DNA of 64,000 bases from Porphyromonadaceae bacterium (GCA_021372865.1 JAJFTO010000004.1:186001-250000), one strand, 5' to 3'. Counted from the first letter of the stretch, positions 16,873 through 27,907 are shown. Made by a program: numbers and translations. The notes: generated from the letters alone by a model not told the origin.

Positions 16873-19002
16873 ATGGCTACTTTACAGAAGATTAGGAACA
16901 AAGGTACACTGCTGGTGATTGTGATTGGCGCGGCACTGCTGGCCTTTGTTTTGGGAGATGTGTTCACTTCAGGCTCTACGTTATTTGGAAAAGTACGTGA
17001 CAAGGCTTTCGTGGTAAACGGTGAAGTGATTTCTACAAAGCAATATGCTGATAAAATTACCGAATTCGAAGAATTCCAGAAAATGGTCAGTGGTCAGTCC
17101 TCTCTCGACGAGAACACTTCTTCGCAGATACGCGAGGCAGTATATCAGCAGATGATGCGGGAACGCCTGATTGATGATCAGACCAAAAAACTGGGGCTCA
17201 CTGTCACCAAAGCTGAAATCAACGATTTGGTACATGGTGAGAACATTTCGCCGGTATTACAGCAGCTTCCCTTCTTTAATGATCCGCAGACAGGCATGTT
17301 TAACCGCAATGCGTTGATCGAATTTATCAATACCGTCAACACACCCAATCCCGGACCACAGGAACAGGCCTTGGTGGACAAGTATAAATCATTGTGGTTG
17401 TTCATTGAAGGGATGGTACGCACCCAACGTTTGGAAGAAAAATATATATCGTTGTTGTCAAATGCAGTGATTGTGAATGATCAGGAAGCCAAAACAACGT
17501 TCGACCTTTCTCAGCAGAATGCCGACATCGTATATGTAAAGCAAAACTATTTTACAATCTCCGATTCTGCAGTAAAAGTGACAGATAAAGAGGTTCAGGA
17601 TTATTACAATGCGCATAAGGCATCGTTCAGGCTGGAGGCTCCCCTGGTAAAATTGTCTTACTTTTCAAAAGAGATCGTCCCCAGCAGCGAAGATTTTGCC
17701 GAAGTGGAAACTGAATCCAAGAAGGCATTCACCGAACTGCAAAGTGCGGCCAATCCGATGAGCGTGGTGGCCGATTATTCCGATGCGCCCTATCGTGATG
17801 TGTTTGTGAGTGAGTTTATGCTGACTCCTTCCCAGATTGAATTTGTCCGCAACGCTGCGGTCAATGACATAGCAGGTCCCAAACGTGAAGGGGACGCATA
17901 TCAGATTATCAAACTAATTGACAAGACGGTGGCTCCTGACTCGGTACGGTTGCGCATGATGGCAATACCTGACGCTTCTACCGTGGGTAAAGATACAGTC
18001 GTTACCAATTTTGTGGACAGTATCTACGGTTTACTGCAGGGCGGAAGTTCTTTCGCCGAAGTTGCCAACAGTCTCAATCCAAACTCAAATGGAGGTGAAG
18101 TAGGCTGGGCCCGTGAGATTGATCTTGTTCAGATGGGTTCCGGTTTGGTTCAGGCTGCTTTCAATACGCCAATAGGTCAACCCGTGAAGTTATCTGTTCC
18201 GGGTCAGCAGCTTATTCTTCAGGTGGAAGAAAGAACCAGTCCAGTGAACAAATATAAGGTTGCCATTGTAAATATGCCCGTTGTTGCCAGCGAGAAGACC
18301 TCGAACAACATCGATAATGAACTGAATCAGTTTATCTCTGCTCCTGATGTGAAGACCAAATTTACTGAACTGGCATCGAAAAAAAATTATATGGTCATGC
18401 CAAACGTTACGGTTTCTGCCAACGATTTTTCATTGGCGCAAATTCCCAGTTCCCGTCAGATTATCACCTGGGCAGCCAACGAGAAGGAACATGGCAGCGT
18501 GAAGAAATTTGATCTTACCAATCTGCGTGTGATTGCACGAGTGGAACAAGTAATTCCTGCAGGAACAGCACCTCTTTCTGAAGTCTCTTCAGGCATACGT
18601 ACGCAGTTGATGAACGAGAAGAAAGCAGAAAAAATCAGTACCGACTTGAAGGCAAGGAATCTGACATCGCTTAATGACTATGCTGCAGCAATGAACGCAA
18701 CTGTTGATACGGTTCGTTTTGTGAACTTTACTACCCCCAATATTACAGGACTGGGAGTTGAGCCTGTATTGAATGCCGTATCGGCCTTTGCTCCTGTCAA
18801 CAAGCTGGTTGGCCCCATGAAAGGGAATTTGGGTGTATATGTGACCCAGGTGGCCGACAGGACAACCGGAACTGAAACATACAACGCGGCCGCTCAGAAA
18901 AGGAGTATGCTTAACAACAATGCCTATCGTCTGCAGATGCAATCTGTAGAAGTGTTAAAAAATAAATTGCGTGTGGAAGACAACCGTTACAAGTTCTTCT
19001 GA
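16873..19002 (+). CDS. PpiD/SurA-like periplasmic peptidyl-prolyl isomerase
   Basis: This 709-residue protein has one N-terminal transmembrane anchor (LLVIVIGAALLAFVLGDVF) and a large periplasmic part, like PpiD. A SurA-type N-terminal chaperone region comes first (VNGEVISTKQYADKI). A parvulin-like domain follows around residues 345-455 (LRMMAIPD, GGSSFAEVANSLN, GGEVGWAREIDL). It probably assists folding of exported and outer-membrane proteins, matching the barrel and LptC genes just upstream. A 133-base gap separates it from the CNNM gene, so it may have its own promoter. A strong terminator follows. Confidence 0.9.
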   Translation: MATLQKIRNKGTLLVIVIGAALLAFVLGDVFTSGSTLFGKVRDKAFVVNGEVISTKQYADKITEFEEFQKMVSGQSSLDENTSSQIREAVYQQMMRERLIDDQTKKLGLTVTKAEINDLVHGENISPVLQQLPFFNDPQTGMFNRNALIEFINTVNTPNPGPQEQALVDKYKSLWLFIEGMVRTQRLEEKYISLLSNAVIVNDQEAKTTFDLSQQNADIVYVKQNYFTISDSAVKVTDKEVQDYYNAHKASFRLEAPLVKLSYFSKEIVPSSEDFAEVETESKKAFTELQSAANPMSVVADYSDAPYRDVFVSEFMLTPSQIEFVRNAAVNDIAGPKREGDAYQIIKLIDKTVAPDSVRLRMMAIPDASTVGKDTVVTNFVDSIYGLLQGGSSFAEVANSLNPNSNGGEVGWAREIDLVQMGSGLVQAAFNTPIGQPVKLSVPGQQLILQVEERTSPVNKYKVAIVNMPVVASEKTSNNIDNELNQFISAPDVKTKFTELASKKNYMVMPNVTVSANDFSLAQIPSSRQIITWAANEKEHGSVKKFDLTNLRVIARVEQVIPAGTAPLSEVSSGIRTQLMNEKKAEKISTDLKARNLTSLNDYAAAMNATVDTVRFVNFTTPNITGLGVEPVLNAVSAFAPVNKLVGPMKGNLGVYVTQVADRTTGTETYNAAAQKRSMLNNNAYRLQMQSVEVLKNKLRVEDNRYKFF

Positions 19003-19041
19003 TCTTCATGCTTCACGGGGTTTGAAACCCTTGCACTACAA

Positions 19042-19078
19042 AAAAAGAGGTGACTTCACAATGAGGTCACCTCTTTTT
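19042..19078. terminator. Bidirectional intrinsic terminator between the PpiD gene and pfp
   Basis: A 13-base stem pairs 19042-19054 with 19066-19078 around an 11-base loop. A-rich and T-rich ends flank it, so it can work for both converging genes. Confidence 0.85.
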
Positions 19079-19095
19079 ACGTAAGACTTATCAAT

Positions 19096-20757
19096 TTATA
19101 TACTGATTTTGCCGTTCTGTTCCAGTTGCAGCGTTTTGCTTGGTTGGTCGCACACTTCCGTGGGGCCGAAGTACTGGATAGGACCGGGATATACATAATC
19201 TGTTTCAACGGCCCATTTATCACGCTGGCTTTTGAAGTATCTGAAAGGAGCTCCTTCAAGTTCCACCAGTGCCTTCTGAATGACCGGTTTCATTTCGCCG
19301 TGGCGAAGTTCCATGTTCATCATCATGGTGATGGGCACTCCTCCTGCAATCCATTCGGCAGCAGGACGGGTGGTATTGCGTACCGAAGACATGTAGCCGG
19401 TCTTACCTGCTGCCACAAGCATCGATGCCGTGTAGCCGAGTGAATAGCAGTAGTCGGCGTCGTAGTTCGACGGAGCGGCACAACGGCCTTCATATCCGAA
19501 GAAGTGGGTGACGGTGGCAAATTTACCTTTGTATTTGCCCTCTTTGCTCCACAGTTCAAGCCGTTTTTTCACCATCTCGGCCAGGAGCTTTTCTGTTTCA
19601 ATTTGCGACACCTGCACGTTGCCGTGTGGATCGCGGTCGAGTGTGAGCTGACGGGCTACCGTCTCGGGCAGACTGGCATAAATGTCGGCATTTTCCTGAG
19701 AGAGCTTGCTGATGATATAATCGCGTTTACCGGAACGGCGTACCAAATCAAATTCCTCCTGATTGTGCGCGAGGAAATCGTTCAGTTCACTGATCAGTTT
19801 CTTCATGGCAGGAATAAATTCAATCAGTCCCTCGGGAATAATCACCGTACCATAATTTAGTCCCCGTTCGGCTCTTTTGGCAATGACACCGGCGATGTAG
19901 TCGATGATTTCATCGAGAGACTGCTCTTTTGCAGCCACCTCTTCCGATACGAAGCAGATGTTTGGATGTGTCTGCAGAGCACATTCAAGCGCAATATGCG
20001 ATGCTGAGCGCCCCATTACCTTGATGAAATGCCAGTATTTCCGCGAAGAGTTACAGTCGCGCTGAATATTGCCAATTAACTCGGAATATACCTTGCATGC
20101 AGTATCGAATCCGAATGAGGTTTCAATCTGCTCATTTTTGAGGTCTCCATCGATGGTCTTGGGACAGCCGATGACCTGTACGCCGGCATTGATGGCTGCG
20201 TAGTATTCTGCCAACACACATGCGTTGGTGTTTGAGTCGTCACCCCCGATGATCACCAGTGCTTTGATGTTGAGTTTCTTCAGGATCTCCAGTCCCTTGT
20301 CGAACTGTTCCTGGGTCTCCAGTTTGGTCCTTCCCGATCCGATGATATCAAATCCTCCCGTATTACGGTATTCATCGATGATGTCACTGGTAAGTTCCTT
20401 GTACTCGTGGTTGATAAGACCGGCCGGGCCCAGGATAAAGCCGTAAAGCTTACCGTCGGGGTGAAGCCGTTTTACGCCGTCATAGATCCCCGCGATCACA
20501 TTGTGTCCCCCGGGAGCTTGTCCGCCCGACAGGATCACACCCACATTCAGCGGATGGTCCAAACCGGATTTGCCGGTAGTCTGCGTAAACTTCACGATGG
20601 GCATCCCGTATGTGTTGGGAAAAAGTTGTTGGATTTCTTTCTGGTCGCGTACCGACTTCGTGGCCGCTCCTTCTTCAATTTTTACATTGCCGATCAATCC
20701 TTCGGGCATTTTAGGCTCGTAACTTGCCCGTGCAATCTGTAAAGCACTTTTTGTCAT
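19096..20757 (-). CDS. pfp: Pyrophosphate-dependent 6-phosphofructokinase
   Basis: The enzyme reversibly phosphorylates fructose 6-phosphate using pyrophosphate, serving glycolysis and gluconeogenesis. The 553-residue length fits the long PPi-type family. The donor-site motif is GGDDSNTNA at residues 171-179; aspartate replaces the glycine seen in ATP enzymes (GGDGS), marking PPi use. [10 protein letters not shown], also typical of PPi enzymes, follows. The gene stands alone, convergent with the PpiD gene and divergent from sucA. PPi-PFK is common in anaerobic Bacteroidales. Confidence 0.96.
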   Translation of the reverse strand: MTKSALQIARASYEPKMPEGLIGNVKIEEGAATKSVRDQKEIQQLFPNTYGMPIVKFTQTTGKSGLDHPLNVGVILSGGQAPGGHNVIAGIYDGVKRLHPDGKLYGFILGPAGLINHEYKELTSDIIDEYRNTGGFDIIGSGRTKLETQEQFDKGLEILKKLNIKALVIIGGDDSNTNACVLAEYYAAINAGVQVIGCPKTIDGDLKNEQIETSFGFDTACKVYSELIGNIQRDCNSSRKYWHFIKVMGRSASHIALECALQTHPNICFVSEEVAAKEQSLDEIIDYIAGVIAKRAERGLNYGTVIIPEGLIEFIPAMKKLISELNDFLAHNQEEFDLVRRSGKRDYIISKLSQENADIYASLPETVARQLTLDRDPHGNVQVSQIETEKLLAEMVKKRLELWSKEGKYKGKFATVTHFFGYEGRCAAPSNYDADYCYSLGYTASMLVAAGKTGYMSSVRNTTRPAAEWIAGGVPITMMMNMELRHGEMKPVIQKALVELEGAPFRYFKSQRDKWAVETDYVYPGPIQYFGPTEVCDQPSKTLQLEQNGKISI

Positions 20758-20810
20758 AGAATTTGTTTTTATGATGATTTATTGTTTGCAGTCAGTATCG
20801 TTTGGAGTGT

Positions 20811-20818
20811 CAAAAATA
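20811..20818 (-). promoter_or_regulatory. Predicted pfp promoter, -7 box
   Basis: On the minus strand this reads TATTTTTG, matching TAnnTTTG, about 54 bases before the pfp start. No clear TTG is found at -33. Confidence 0.4.
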
Positions 20819-20918
20819 ACACTTTTTCGGGACATAGGAAAAGGAAACCGAAAACTCTTTTAGATGAAAATTGTTGGAATGAATGAACAATTTGGTCATC
20901 TTTACTATTTATATCAAA

Positions 20919-23660
20919 ATGAGGAACGACCCACCGATGAATGCCCAAAATGAATTAAGTACAACAGATATGGAAGCCATTGAGGCTTTATATCAAAAAT
21001 ATAAAGAAAATCCCCTGAGTGTGGATGAAAGCTTCCGTTATTTTTTTCAAGGATTCGATTTAGCCACTCGACACTTCCCTGTAAAAGCGACCGGTAGTAA
21101 GGAACCTTTAGAAAACTCGCCAAAAGAACTGGCGGTCATGCGGCTTATCACAGCATACAGACGTCGCGGCCATCTCTTTACCAAGACCAACCCGGTACGT
21201 AGCCGGCGAAGCTACACTCCTACGCTGGCAATTGAGAATTTCGATCTCACAGAGGATGACCTGGACATTCCCTTTGAGGCCGGCAAGGAGATTGGCCTGG
21301 GTAAAGTTACGCTGAGAGAAATCGTTGCGCATCTTGATGAAACTTATTGCAAGTCCATCGGGGTGGAATATCGCTATATGACCAAACCTGAGGTTGTAAA
21401 GTGGCTGCAGGAGAGAATGGAGGGATGCAAAAATCAGGAACCACTTTCTGATGAAACAAGACTGCGTATTCTGGACCGGTTGATAGAAGCTTCCGGATTC
21501 GAAGATTATCTGCACAAAAAATTTGTGGGACAGAAACGCTTTTCACTTGAGGGCTCGGAATCGATTATCCCTGCACTGAATGCTATTGTCGCACACGGTG
21601 GAGAGTATGATGTCAACGAAATTGTAATTGGGATGGCCCACAGGGGGCGACTGAATGTGCTCACCAACATCATGAAAAAACCCTATTCACAGGTTTTTCG
21701 TGAGTTCAATGCCCAGAATTACGAGGAGGATATCATGTATGGCGATGTGAAATACCATTTGGGTTATGACAATACGATTGAATTTGAAGGTCGCACTATC
21801 TCGGTGAGTCTGGCACCCAATCCTTCACACCTCGAAGCCGTGGGGCCGGTGATGGAGGGTATTGCCCGTGCAAAACTGGAAAATGAGCATGCCTGTCGTT
21901 ATCACGAGGTGCTTCCCATCCTGATCCATGGTGATTCTGCCATAGCTGGACAAGGTGTCGTCTATGAAACCATTCAGTTTTCAAAGCTGGACGGATATAA
22001 AACAGGTGGTACGATTCACATCGTGATCAACAACCAGGTCGGATTTACTACCAATTATCTGCAGGCCAGATCCAGTACCTATTGTACCGATGTGGCCAAG
22101 GTGACACAGTCGCCCGTATTTCATGTAAACGGTGACGACATTGAGGCGATGGTATTCGTGGCCAGGCTGGCGCTCGAGTTTCGTCAGAAGTTTAATATCG
22201 ATGTGTTCATCGACTTGTTGTCATACCGCAAGTACGGACATAACGAGGGCGATGAACCTCGTTTTACCCAGCCGGAGTTGTATGATATCATCGCAAGACA
22301 TAAAAATCCCCGCGACATCTATGCTGAAAAGTTGATAGAGGGAGGAGTAATCACACCGGAGGCTTTTGAATCCAGGTTGTCCGATTTTTATCAACTCCTG
22401 GAGAAGGCATATGAGGAGTCGCAGGCCACCTCTGTGTTAAACCTGCATCTTTTTCTTGCCGGCAGATATCCGGAAATTCGTCTACCTGAGGCTGCCGACT
22501 TTGAGACAATGACAGATACGGCTGTTTCCAAAGAGCTTTTTTTACGGCTGGCCAAAAGTATCACTGCCCTGCCGGAAGGTAAAAAATTTTTCAACAAAAC
22601 CATTCGCTTATTTCAGCAACGGTCGGCCATGATCGATGCTGACAGGTACGACTGGGCCATGGGTGAGCTTATGGCTTACGCTTCTCTGGCCTGGGAGAAG
22701 CACAGCGTGCGACTGAGCGGACAGGATTCCGAGCGCGGTACTTTCTCGCACCGCCATGCGGAGATCATTACCGGGGACGGCAAGGAGAAATATTTCCCAT
22801 TAAAGAATCTGGGCGGAGAGCAGGAAACGGTTCGGGTCTATAACTCTCCACTCAATGAATATGGCATACTGGGTTTCGAATACGGTTACTCTCTGGCTCA
22901 CCACGATGGGCTTACCCTATGGGAGGCACAGTTCGGTGATTTTTATAACGTGGGACAGGTCATTGTGGATCAGTATATCTCCGCGGCACAGGAAAAATGG
23001 GGATTGAAATCGGGGCTGGTCATGTTGTTACCGCACGGCTACGAAGGACAGGGGGCGGAACATTCCAGCGGCCGTATGGAACGGTTCCTTAGTTTGTGTG
23101 CGAACCTCAATATGCAGGTTGTAAACTGTACCACACCTGCCAACTTTTTCCATGTGCTGCGTCGTCAGCTGCATCGCGACATCCGGATGCCGCTAATTGT
23201 TTTTACTCCCAAGAGCCTGTTGCGACACCCTGCGTGTGTTTCCTCCCTGGCTGATTTTACTGAGGGTGGATTTCGTGAGGTGATGGAAGACACGCATCTC
23301 GGTGATTATTCCGGAGTCAGAAGAGTACTTCTCTGCTCCGGTAAAATATATTATGAGCTGGAAGCAGCCTGTGGAGAGCTTCAATCAGATGCGGTGTCGG
23401 TCATACGGATTGAACAGCTCTATCCTTTTCCGGACAAACAGCTTCGCACGCTCCTGGAGCGGTATCCTGAAGACCGTGAAATCATCTGGGTGCAGGAAGA
23501 ACCTGCAAATATGGGTGCGGCAAGCTTTGTAAAGGAACGTCTGGGTGACCTCCCATTGAAGGTGATCAGCCGGCCCGCGAGTGGCGTGACGGCAGAAGGG
23601 CTGACGGCCCGGCACAAGGCCAACCAGGCGATGATCATTGAGAAAGCGCTCAAGGTGTAG
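20919..23660 (+). CDS. sucA: 2-oxoglutarate dehydrogenase E1 component
   Basis: E1 is the thiamine-dependent subunit that decarboxylates 2-oxoglutarate and passes the succinyl group to E2. The protein is about 913 residues, a normal E1o length. The family N-terminus (ALYQKYKENP) is present. Thiamine and active-site motifs are visible (HGDSAIAGQGVVYE, NNQVGFTT, YGHNEGDEPRFTQP), as is the C-terminal EEPANMGA segment. Start choice is uncertain: the frame opens at 20883, with further ATGs at 20919 and 20937. I prefer 20919 or 20937, since the first adds a hydrophobic stretch unlike the family. sucB follows after 28 bases. No dihydrolipoamide dehydrogenase gene is in the window. Confidence 0.93.
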   Translation: MRNDPPMNAQNELSTTDMEAIEALYQKYKENPLSVDESFRYFFQGFDLATRHFPVKATGSKEPLENSPKELAVMRLITAYRRRGHLFTKTNPVRSRRSYTPTLAIENFDLTEDDLDIPFEAGKEIGLGKVTLREIVAHLDETYCKSIGVEYRYMTKPEVVKWLQERMEGCKNQEPLSDETRLRILDRLIEASGFEDYLHKKFVGQKRFSLEGSESIIPALNAIVAHGGEYDVNEIVIGMAHRGRLNVLTNIMKKPYSQVFREFNAQNYEEDIMYGDVKYHLGYDNTIEFEGRTISVSLAPNPSHLEAVGPVMEGIARAKLENEHACRYHEVLPILIHGDSAIAGQGVVYETIQFSKLDGYKTGGTIHIVINNQVGFTTNYLQARSSTYCTDVAKVTQSPVFHVNGDDIEAMVFVARLALEFRQKFNIDVFIDLLSYRKYGHNEGDEPRFTQPELYDIIARHKNPRDIYAEKLIEGGVITPEAFESRLSDFYQLLEKAYEESQATSVLNLHLFLAGRYPEIRLPEAADFETMTDTAVSKELFLRLAKSITALPEGKKFFNKTIRLFQQRSAMIDADRYDWAMGELMAYASLAWEKHSVRLSGQDSERGTFSHRHAEIITGDGKEKYFPLKNLGGEQETVRVYNSPLNEYGILGFEYGYSLAHHDGLTLWEAQFGDFYNVGQVIVDQYISAAQEKWGLKSGLVMLLPHGYEGQGAEHSSGRMERFLSLCANLNMQVVNCTTPANFFHVLRRQLHRDIRMPLIVFTPKSLLRHPACVSSLADFTEGGFREVMEDTHLGDYSGVRRVLLCSGKIYYELEAACGELQSDAVSVIRIEQLYPFPDKQLRTLLERYPEDREIIWVQEEPANMGAASFVKERLGDLPLKVISRPASGVTAEGLTARHKANQAMIIEKALKV

Positions 23661-23688
23661 CTATTAATAAAAACTGAACAACAATATT

Positions 23689-24966
23689 ATGGCATTGATA
23701 GAAATAAAAGTCCCGAGCCCCGGTGAATCCATTACGCATGTGGAGCTTTTTCATTGGATGGTGGAGGATGGTGCGGTCGTGACAAAAGGTACCGAGATCG
23801 CTGAACTGGAATCAGACAAAGCCACGTTGATGCTGGTCGCCGACGAATCGGGAAAAATCAGCTTTAAAGCATCCGAAGGAGAAATGCTCGAAGTGGGCGC
23901 AGTGGCTTGTACCATAGATACTTCAGTCGTACAACCTATGACATCGGCACAGTCAGGAATCCCATCTGCTGCTGAAACGAAAAAAGATTTACCCGTGAAA
24001 GAGAAAGCTCCTGCGGGGGTGGCAGGCGCAACCGCTGCGGTCTCTGCTTCGGGCGAACTCATATCGAAGGAATATGAAAAAGTGAGACTCACCCCGCTGG
24101 CCAAAAAAGTAATGGAGGAAAACAGCCTTACTGTAGACGATGTAATCAGTGGTCTCAGGCGCTTGAAGCGTGAAGATGTGGACGCAATTTTGTCTCTTGG
24201 GGATGATAAAACGGTCAGCCTGAAGAAGCCGGCAAGCCGCAACGTTTCCATAATGCGATTGAGCTCGTTGCGTCGGAAACTGAGTGAACGACTGGTATCG
24301 GTGAAGAATGAAACGGCCATGCTGACTACGTTCAATGAGGTGGATATGAAGCCAGTCATGGATCTTCGCAAAAAACATCAGAATGCATTTGTTGAGAGAC
24401 ATGGAATCAAGCTCGGCATGATGTCTTTCTTTATGAAAGCGAGTGCCATTGCATTGCAGGAGTTTCCCAACGTGAATGCCATGCTCGATGGTGAGAATCT
24501 GGCGACCTACGATTATGCTGATATTGCCGTGGCTGTGAGTACCCCCAAAGGATTGATGGTGCCGGTGGTGAGGAATGTGGAAAGCCTGGGGTTGGCTGAG
24601 ATTGAAAAAGCCATTGCGGAAGTTGCCGAAAAGGCCCGGAAGGGGAAGCTTTCCATTCCCGAGATGACCGGCGGCACGTTTACCATCACCAACGGCGGTG
24701 TTTTCGGTTCCATGATGTCTACACCTTTAATCAACCCGCCACAGTCTGCCATCCTCGGTATGCATAATATCATTGATCGTCCAGTCGCCGTGGAAGGTCA
24801 GGTGGTCATCAGGCCCATGATGTATGTGGCGTTGTCGTATGACCACCGCGTGATAGACGGCAAGGATTCGGTAAACTTTTTAAAACGGGTAAAACAGTTG
24901 CTTGAAAATCCTGCAGACATGTTGTTCGGTGGCCCCAGCGTGGAAGAGGTGTTGTTGGAGATTTAG
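23689..24966 (+). CDS. sucB: Dihydrolipoamide succinyltransferase, E2 component
   Basis: E2 takes the succinyl group from E1 on its lipoyl arm and transfers it to CoA. The 425-residue protein has one N-terminal lipoyl domain (lipoylated lysine K44 in ELESDKATL), an Ala/Pro-type linker, and a subunit-binding domain ([16 protein letters not shown]) near residue 130. A catalytic domain ends in [11 protein letters not shown], with H386 and D390 as the active-site pair. Its position behind sucA makes E2o likelier than a pyruvate or branched-chain E2. The TAG stop overlaps the stop of the convergent helicase gene. Confidence 0.93.
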   Translation: MALIEIKVPSPGESITHVELFHWMVEDGAVVTKGTEIAELESDKATLMLVADESGKISFKASEGEMLEVGAVACTIDTSVVQPMTSAQSGIPSAAETKKDLPVKEKAPAGVAGATAAVSASGELISKEYEKVRLTPLAKKVMEENSLTVDDVISGLRRLKREDVDAILSLGDDKTVSLKKPASRNVSIMRLSSLRRKLSERLVSVKNETAMLTTFNEVDMKPVMDLRKKHQNAFVERHGIKLGMMSFFMKASAIALQEFPNVNAMLDGENLATYDYADIAVAVSTPKGLMVPVVRNVESLGLAEIEKAIAEVAEKARKGKLSIPEMTGGTFTITNGGVFGSMMSTPLINPPQSAILGMHNIIDRPVAVEGQVVIRPMMYVALSYDHRVIDGKDSVNFLKRVKQLLENPADMLFGGPSVEEVLLEI

Positions 24967-27302
24967 TATTTGTCACCCACAATGGTGAATTTCGCAAATT
25001 TCAGCAAAAGCTGTTTTCTGCCTGCTGAATCGAATTCCACGAAAGCACGGCGGTCGTTGCCGCTCAATTCAATGGCGGTGACCACACCGCGTCCAAAACG
25101 TTCGTGTTCAATGACATCTCCTTCTCTCAGCTCTTCAGCTTCTTTCGATAGGGGGAGGGAAGAGGTAGCAGTTCTGTATACAGGGGTTACTTTGTTTGGT
25201 AAAGTGTGTTGACTTTCCTGCTTTTGCTGGCGTTGGGCCCGCATTGTTCCCCAGAAATCATCAGCCTGAGAAGGAGCAAATGTCTCTTCTGACGGGTTCT
25301 CTGTGGAAAGAAATGCCGGATCAATGTCCTTTAGAAAGCGGCTGGGAACGGCAGAATTGGTCACCCCGTTTTTGAAACGGCTCCGGGCATGGGTGATGGT
25401 ACAGGTTTTCTTTGCCCGGGTGATGGCGACGTAGAAGAGTCGCCGCTCCTCCTCAAGACCCCTCATCTCAGATTTGGCCATTGCTGAGGGGAAAAGATCC
25501 TCTTCCAGGCCCACCACGAAAACATGATCGAATTCCAATCCTTTGGCGGAGTGAACGGTCATCAGGGTCACTTTCTCGTCTTCCTTCTCCTTGTCGGTAT
25601 CCTGATCGGTAAGCAGCGAAACTTCCGACAGAAAATCGACCAGTTGGTTATTCTCTTCTCCCTGTTCCTGGCGTGTAGCCACAAACTCATTCATGGCATT
25701 GAGCAGCTCCTGGATATTTTGGGTACGGCTCATGCCTTCGGGCGTCATGTCCTCGTATGCCTCTTTTGCGATGCCGCTGTTTCTGATTACTTCCTGGGCT
25801 AGCTCAAAAGCATTCATCCGGTCATTTTTATTGATAAAATCACTGATGAGCGATTGAAAATCAGCCAGCTTTTTAGTAGTACCCATGTTGATGTCCAGAT
25901 TATAGGCAGAAGGAGAGTCCAATACCTGCCACAGACTGGTCTGATGCAATTCGGCAGCCTTTGATATTTTGCCGACGGTCACATCGCCGATACCACGTGA
26001 AGGGTAGTTGATAATCCGGCGGAACGCCTCTTCATCATTCCGATTCACTATAAGCCGGAAGTAGCTGATCACATCTTTGATTTCTTTACGCTGATAAAAA
26101 GAAAGTCCTCCATATATACGATAAGGGATGTTATTTTTTCGTAAAGACTCCTCAAAAATGCGTGATTGTGCGTTTGTGCGGTAAAGGATGGCAAAATCAC
26201 CATAGGAGACATGCGTTTCGATCCGCATGCGGGCGATCTTGTTGGAGACGATGAGTCCTTCTTCAAAATCGGAAAAAGCACTTCTGATCTCTATTCTTTC
26301 GCCCACTTCGTTTTTCGAAAAGACATCTTTATAAATCTGTTCGGTGTTCTTTTTGATCAGGCTGTTCGCCGCATTCACAATATTTTGTGTGGAACGGTAG
26401 TTCTGTTCCAGCTTAAAAATCCGGGTCTCGTTGAAATTTGATTTAAACTTCAGGATATTGTCGATGTTGGCGCCCCGGAAGGAGTAGATGCTCTGGGCAT
26501 CATCGCCCACCACGCATACGCGGTGGTGCACGTCGGCGAGCTGTTTCACAATGAGGTGCTGTGCAAAGTTGGTATCCTGGTACTCGTCTACAAGGATGTA
26601 CTGGAACTGGTTGCGATATTTTTCAAGTATTTCTGCATGGTCGCGGAACAGAATATTAGTATACATCAGCAGATCGTCGAAATCCATGCTGTTTCCTGAT
26701 CGCAGTCTGTTCTGATAGCGCTGGTATATTTCAAACAGGTGGGGCCGTTTCGCCATGCGGTCGTATTGAAGAATTTCGTCGTTGGCAGCATACATGGCAG
26801 GGGTAATCAGACTGTTCTTCGCACGGGAAATCTGTCCATGCACAGTTGCAGACCGATAGAGCTTGTCGTCGAGGTTCATCTCTTTGACAATGAGCCTGAT
26901 CAGGTTGTTTGAGTCGGACGTGTCGAAGATTGTGAAATTGGATTGGAAGCCGATGGCTTCTGCTTCGTTGCGCAGTATGCGGGAGAAGATGGCGTGGAAG
27001 GTACCCATCCAGAGGCTACGGGCTCTTTTTTCACCGACCAGTTCCGCGATGCGCGACTTCATTTCGCGCGCCGCCTTGTTGGTGAAGGTGAGTGCCAGGA
27101 TATAGAAAGGAGGGAGTCCCTGTTCGAGCAGGTAAGCAATTTTATAGGTGAGCACGCGGGTTTTGCCCGATCCTGCACCTGCAATCACGAGCGACGGTCC
27201 GTCGCAAAATTCCACAGCGGCCCGTTGAGCCTCGTTGAGTTGATCAAGGAGCACCGATTCACTTTCCTTTCCTGTTTTTTGCATGAATACAAAAGTAGAC
27301 AT
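24963..27302 (-). CDS. pcrA: UvrD/PcrA-family ATP-dependent DNA helicase
   Basis: This superfamily 1 helicase acts in nucleotide excision and mismatch repair and clears protein-DNA complexes. The Walker A motif is AGAGSGKT near residue 41, and the Walker B motif is in [18 protein letters not shown] and the C-terminal [14 protein letters not shown] and ITRAKK motifs complete the set. The C-terminal tail ([14 protein letters not shown]) is the Tudor-like domain of PcrA. The start is uncertain: 27302 lies upstream of a good -7 box (27290-27297), ATG 27284 would be almost leaderless, and GTG 27254 is a third option. The TAA stop shares bases with the sucB stop. Confidence 0.94.
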   Translation of the reverse strand: MSTFVFMQKTGKESESVLLDQLNEAQRAAVEFCDGPSLVIAGAGSGKTRVLTYKIAYLLEQGLPPFYILALTFTNKAAREMKSRIAELVGEKRARSLWMGTFHAIFSRILRNEAEAIGFQSNFTIFDTSDSNNLIRLIVKEMNLDDKLYRSATVHGQISRAKNSLITPAMYAANDEILQYDRMAKRPHLFEIYQRYQNRLRSGNSMDFDDLLMYTNILFRDHAEILEKYRNQFQYILVDEYQDTNFAQHLIVKQLADVHHRVCVVGDDAQSIYSFRGANIDNILKFKSNFNETRIFKLEQNYRSTQNIVNAANSLIKKNTEQIYKDVFSKNEVGERIEIRSAFSDFEEGLIVSNKIARMRIETHVSYGDFAILYRTNAQSRIFEESLRKNNIPYRIYGGLSFYQRKEIKDVISYFRLIVNRNDEEAFRRIINYPSRGIGDVTVGKISKAAELHQTSLWQVLDSPSAYNLDINMGTTKKLADFQSLISDFINKNDRMNAFELAQEVIRNSGIAKEAYEDMTPEGMSRTQNIQELLNAMNEFVATRQEQGEENNQLVDFLSEVSLLTDQDTDKEKEDEKVTLMTVHSAKGLEFDHVFVVGLEEDLFPSAMAKSEMRGLEEERRLFYVAITRAKKTCTITHARSRFKNGVTNSAVPSRFLKDIDPAFLSTENPSEETFAPSQADDFWGTMRAQRQQKQESQHTLPNKVTPVYRTATSSLPLSKEAEELREGDVIEHERFGRGVVTAIELSGNDRRAFVEFDSAGRKQLLLKFAKFTIVGDKY
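27290..27297 (-). promoter_or_regulatory. Predicted pcrA promoter, -7 box
   Basis: On the minus strand this reads TACTTTTG, an exact TAnnTTTG match. Transcription would begin around 27283-27285, at the second in-frame ATG of the helicase. No -33 TTG is evident. Confidence 0.45.
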
Positions 27303-27318
27303 TTAAGTCGGAACGACA

Positions 27319-27347
27319 TAAAAAAACCGCTTTCGACTGAAAGCGGT
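27319..27347 (-). terminator. Intrinsic terminator of the small outer-membrane protein gene
   Basis: The perfect stem ACCGCTTTC/GAAAGCGGT (27326-27334 with 27339-27347) closes on a 4-base loop. On the minus strand it is followed by a run of seven T. Confidence 0.85.
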
Positions 27348-27371
27348 CATATATTTTTTCCGAAGAAACGG

Positions 27372-27842
27372 TTAATGGAACGTGTAACGCAAACTGAGTG
27401 CGAAACCACTGTACCAGTAGTCGTTGTAATCGTTGGTGAAGTTGAATGATGGTTTCCAGTCAAGTGAAATATTGAAAGGCGCTCTCGGGAACACATATTC
27501 AAGTCCGCCTATCAGATCCGCTCCAAGCAGGAAAGCACTGTCATAATAATCTTTGTGGTAATGTATCCCTCCAATGTGTGCTCCGAGACCCACATACCAG
27601 TCGAGGTTGGGTGCTCCCGGTACCGGTTGCTGATATTCATACAAACCGGTCAGCTGGAAATAACGGGGAGAGGCTGAGAGAATGAATTCACCTGCACTTG
27701 CCGGTGCAAAGAAATGTTTCAGTGTCAAACCACTGTCATATCCCAATCTTACGCCAAAAGCGGTATTGTATTGCTGAGCATTTATGGCAGTGGTAAATGC
27801 TGCGAGCAAAAGTCCTGTGAAAAAAATTTTTCTTAGTTTCAT
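27372..27842 (-). CDS. Small outer-membrane beta-barrel protein
   Basis: This protein of about 156 residues begins with a signal peptide (KLRKIFFTGLLLAAFTTAINAQ). The rest alternates aromatic, glycine and polar residues (GVRLGYDSGLTLKHF, WYVGLGAHIGGIHYH, FALSLRYTF) and ends in an aromatic residue, as small 8-strand barrels do. The frame is open to 27914, but that upstream start lies inside an inverted repeat and adds a non-signal N-terminus, so I chose ATG 27842. It follows tdk on the same strand and has its own terminator. The function is unknown. Confidence 0.85.
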   Translation of the reverse strand: MKLRKIFFTGLLLAAFTTAINAQQYNTAFGVRLGYDSGLTLKHFFAPASAGEFILSASPRYFQLTGLYEYQQPVPGAPNLDWYVGLGAHIGGIHYHKDYYDSAFLLGADLIGGLEYVFPRAPFNISLDWKPSFNFTNDYNDYWYSGFALSLRYTFH

Positions 27843-27907
27843 AAGTTCATGTTTAAAGTGAATAATTGTTACCTTTAATGAATGTTTTGGTTTCGTATAG
27901 TTATTAA

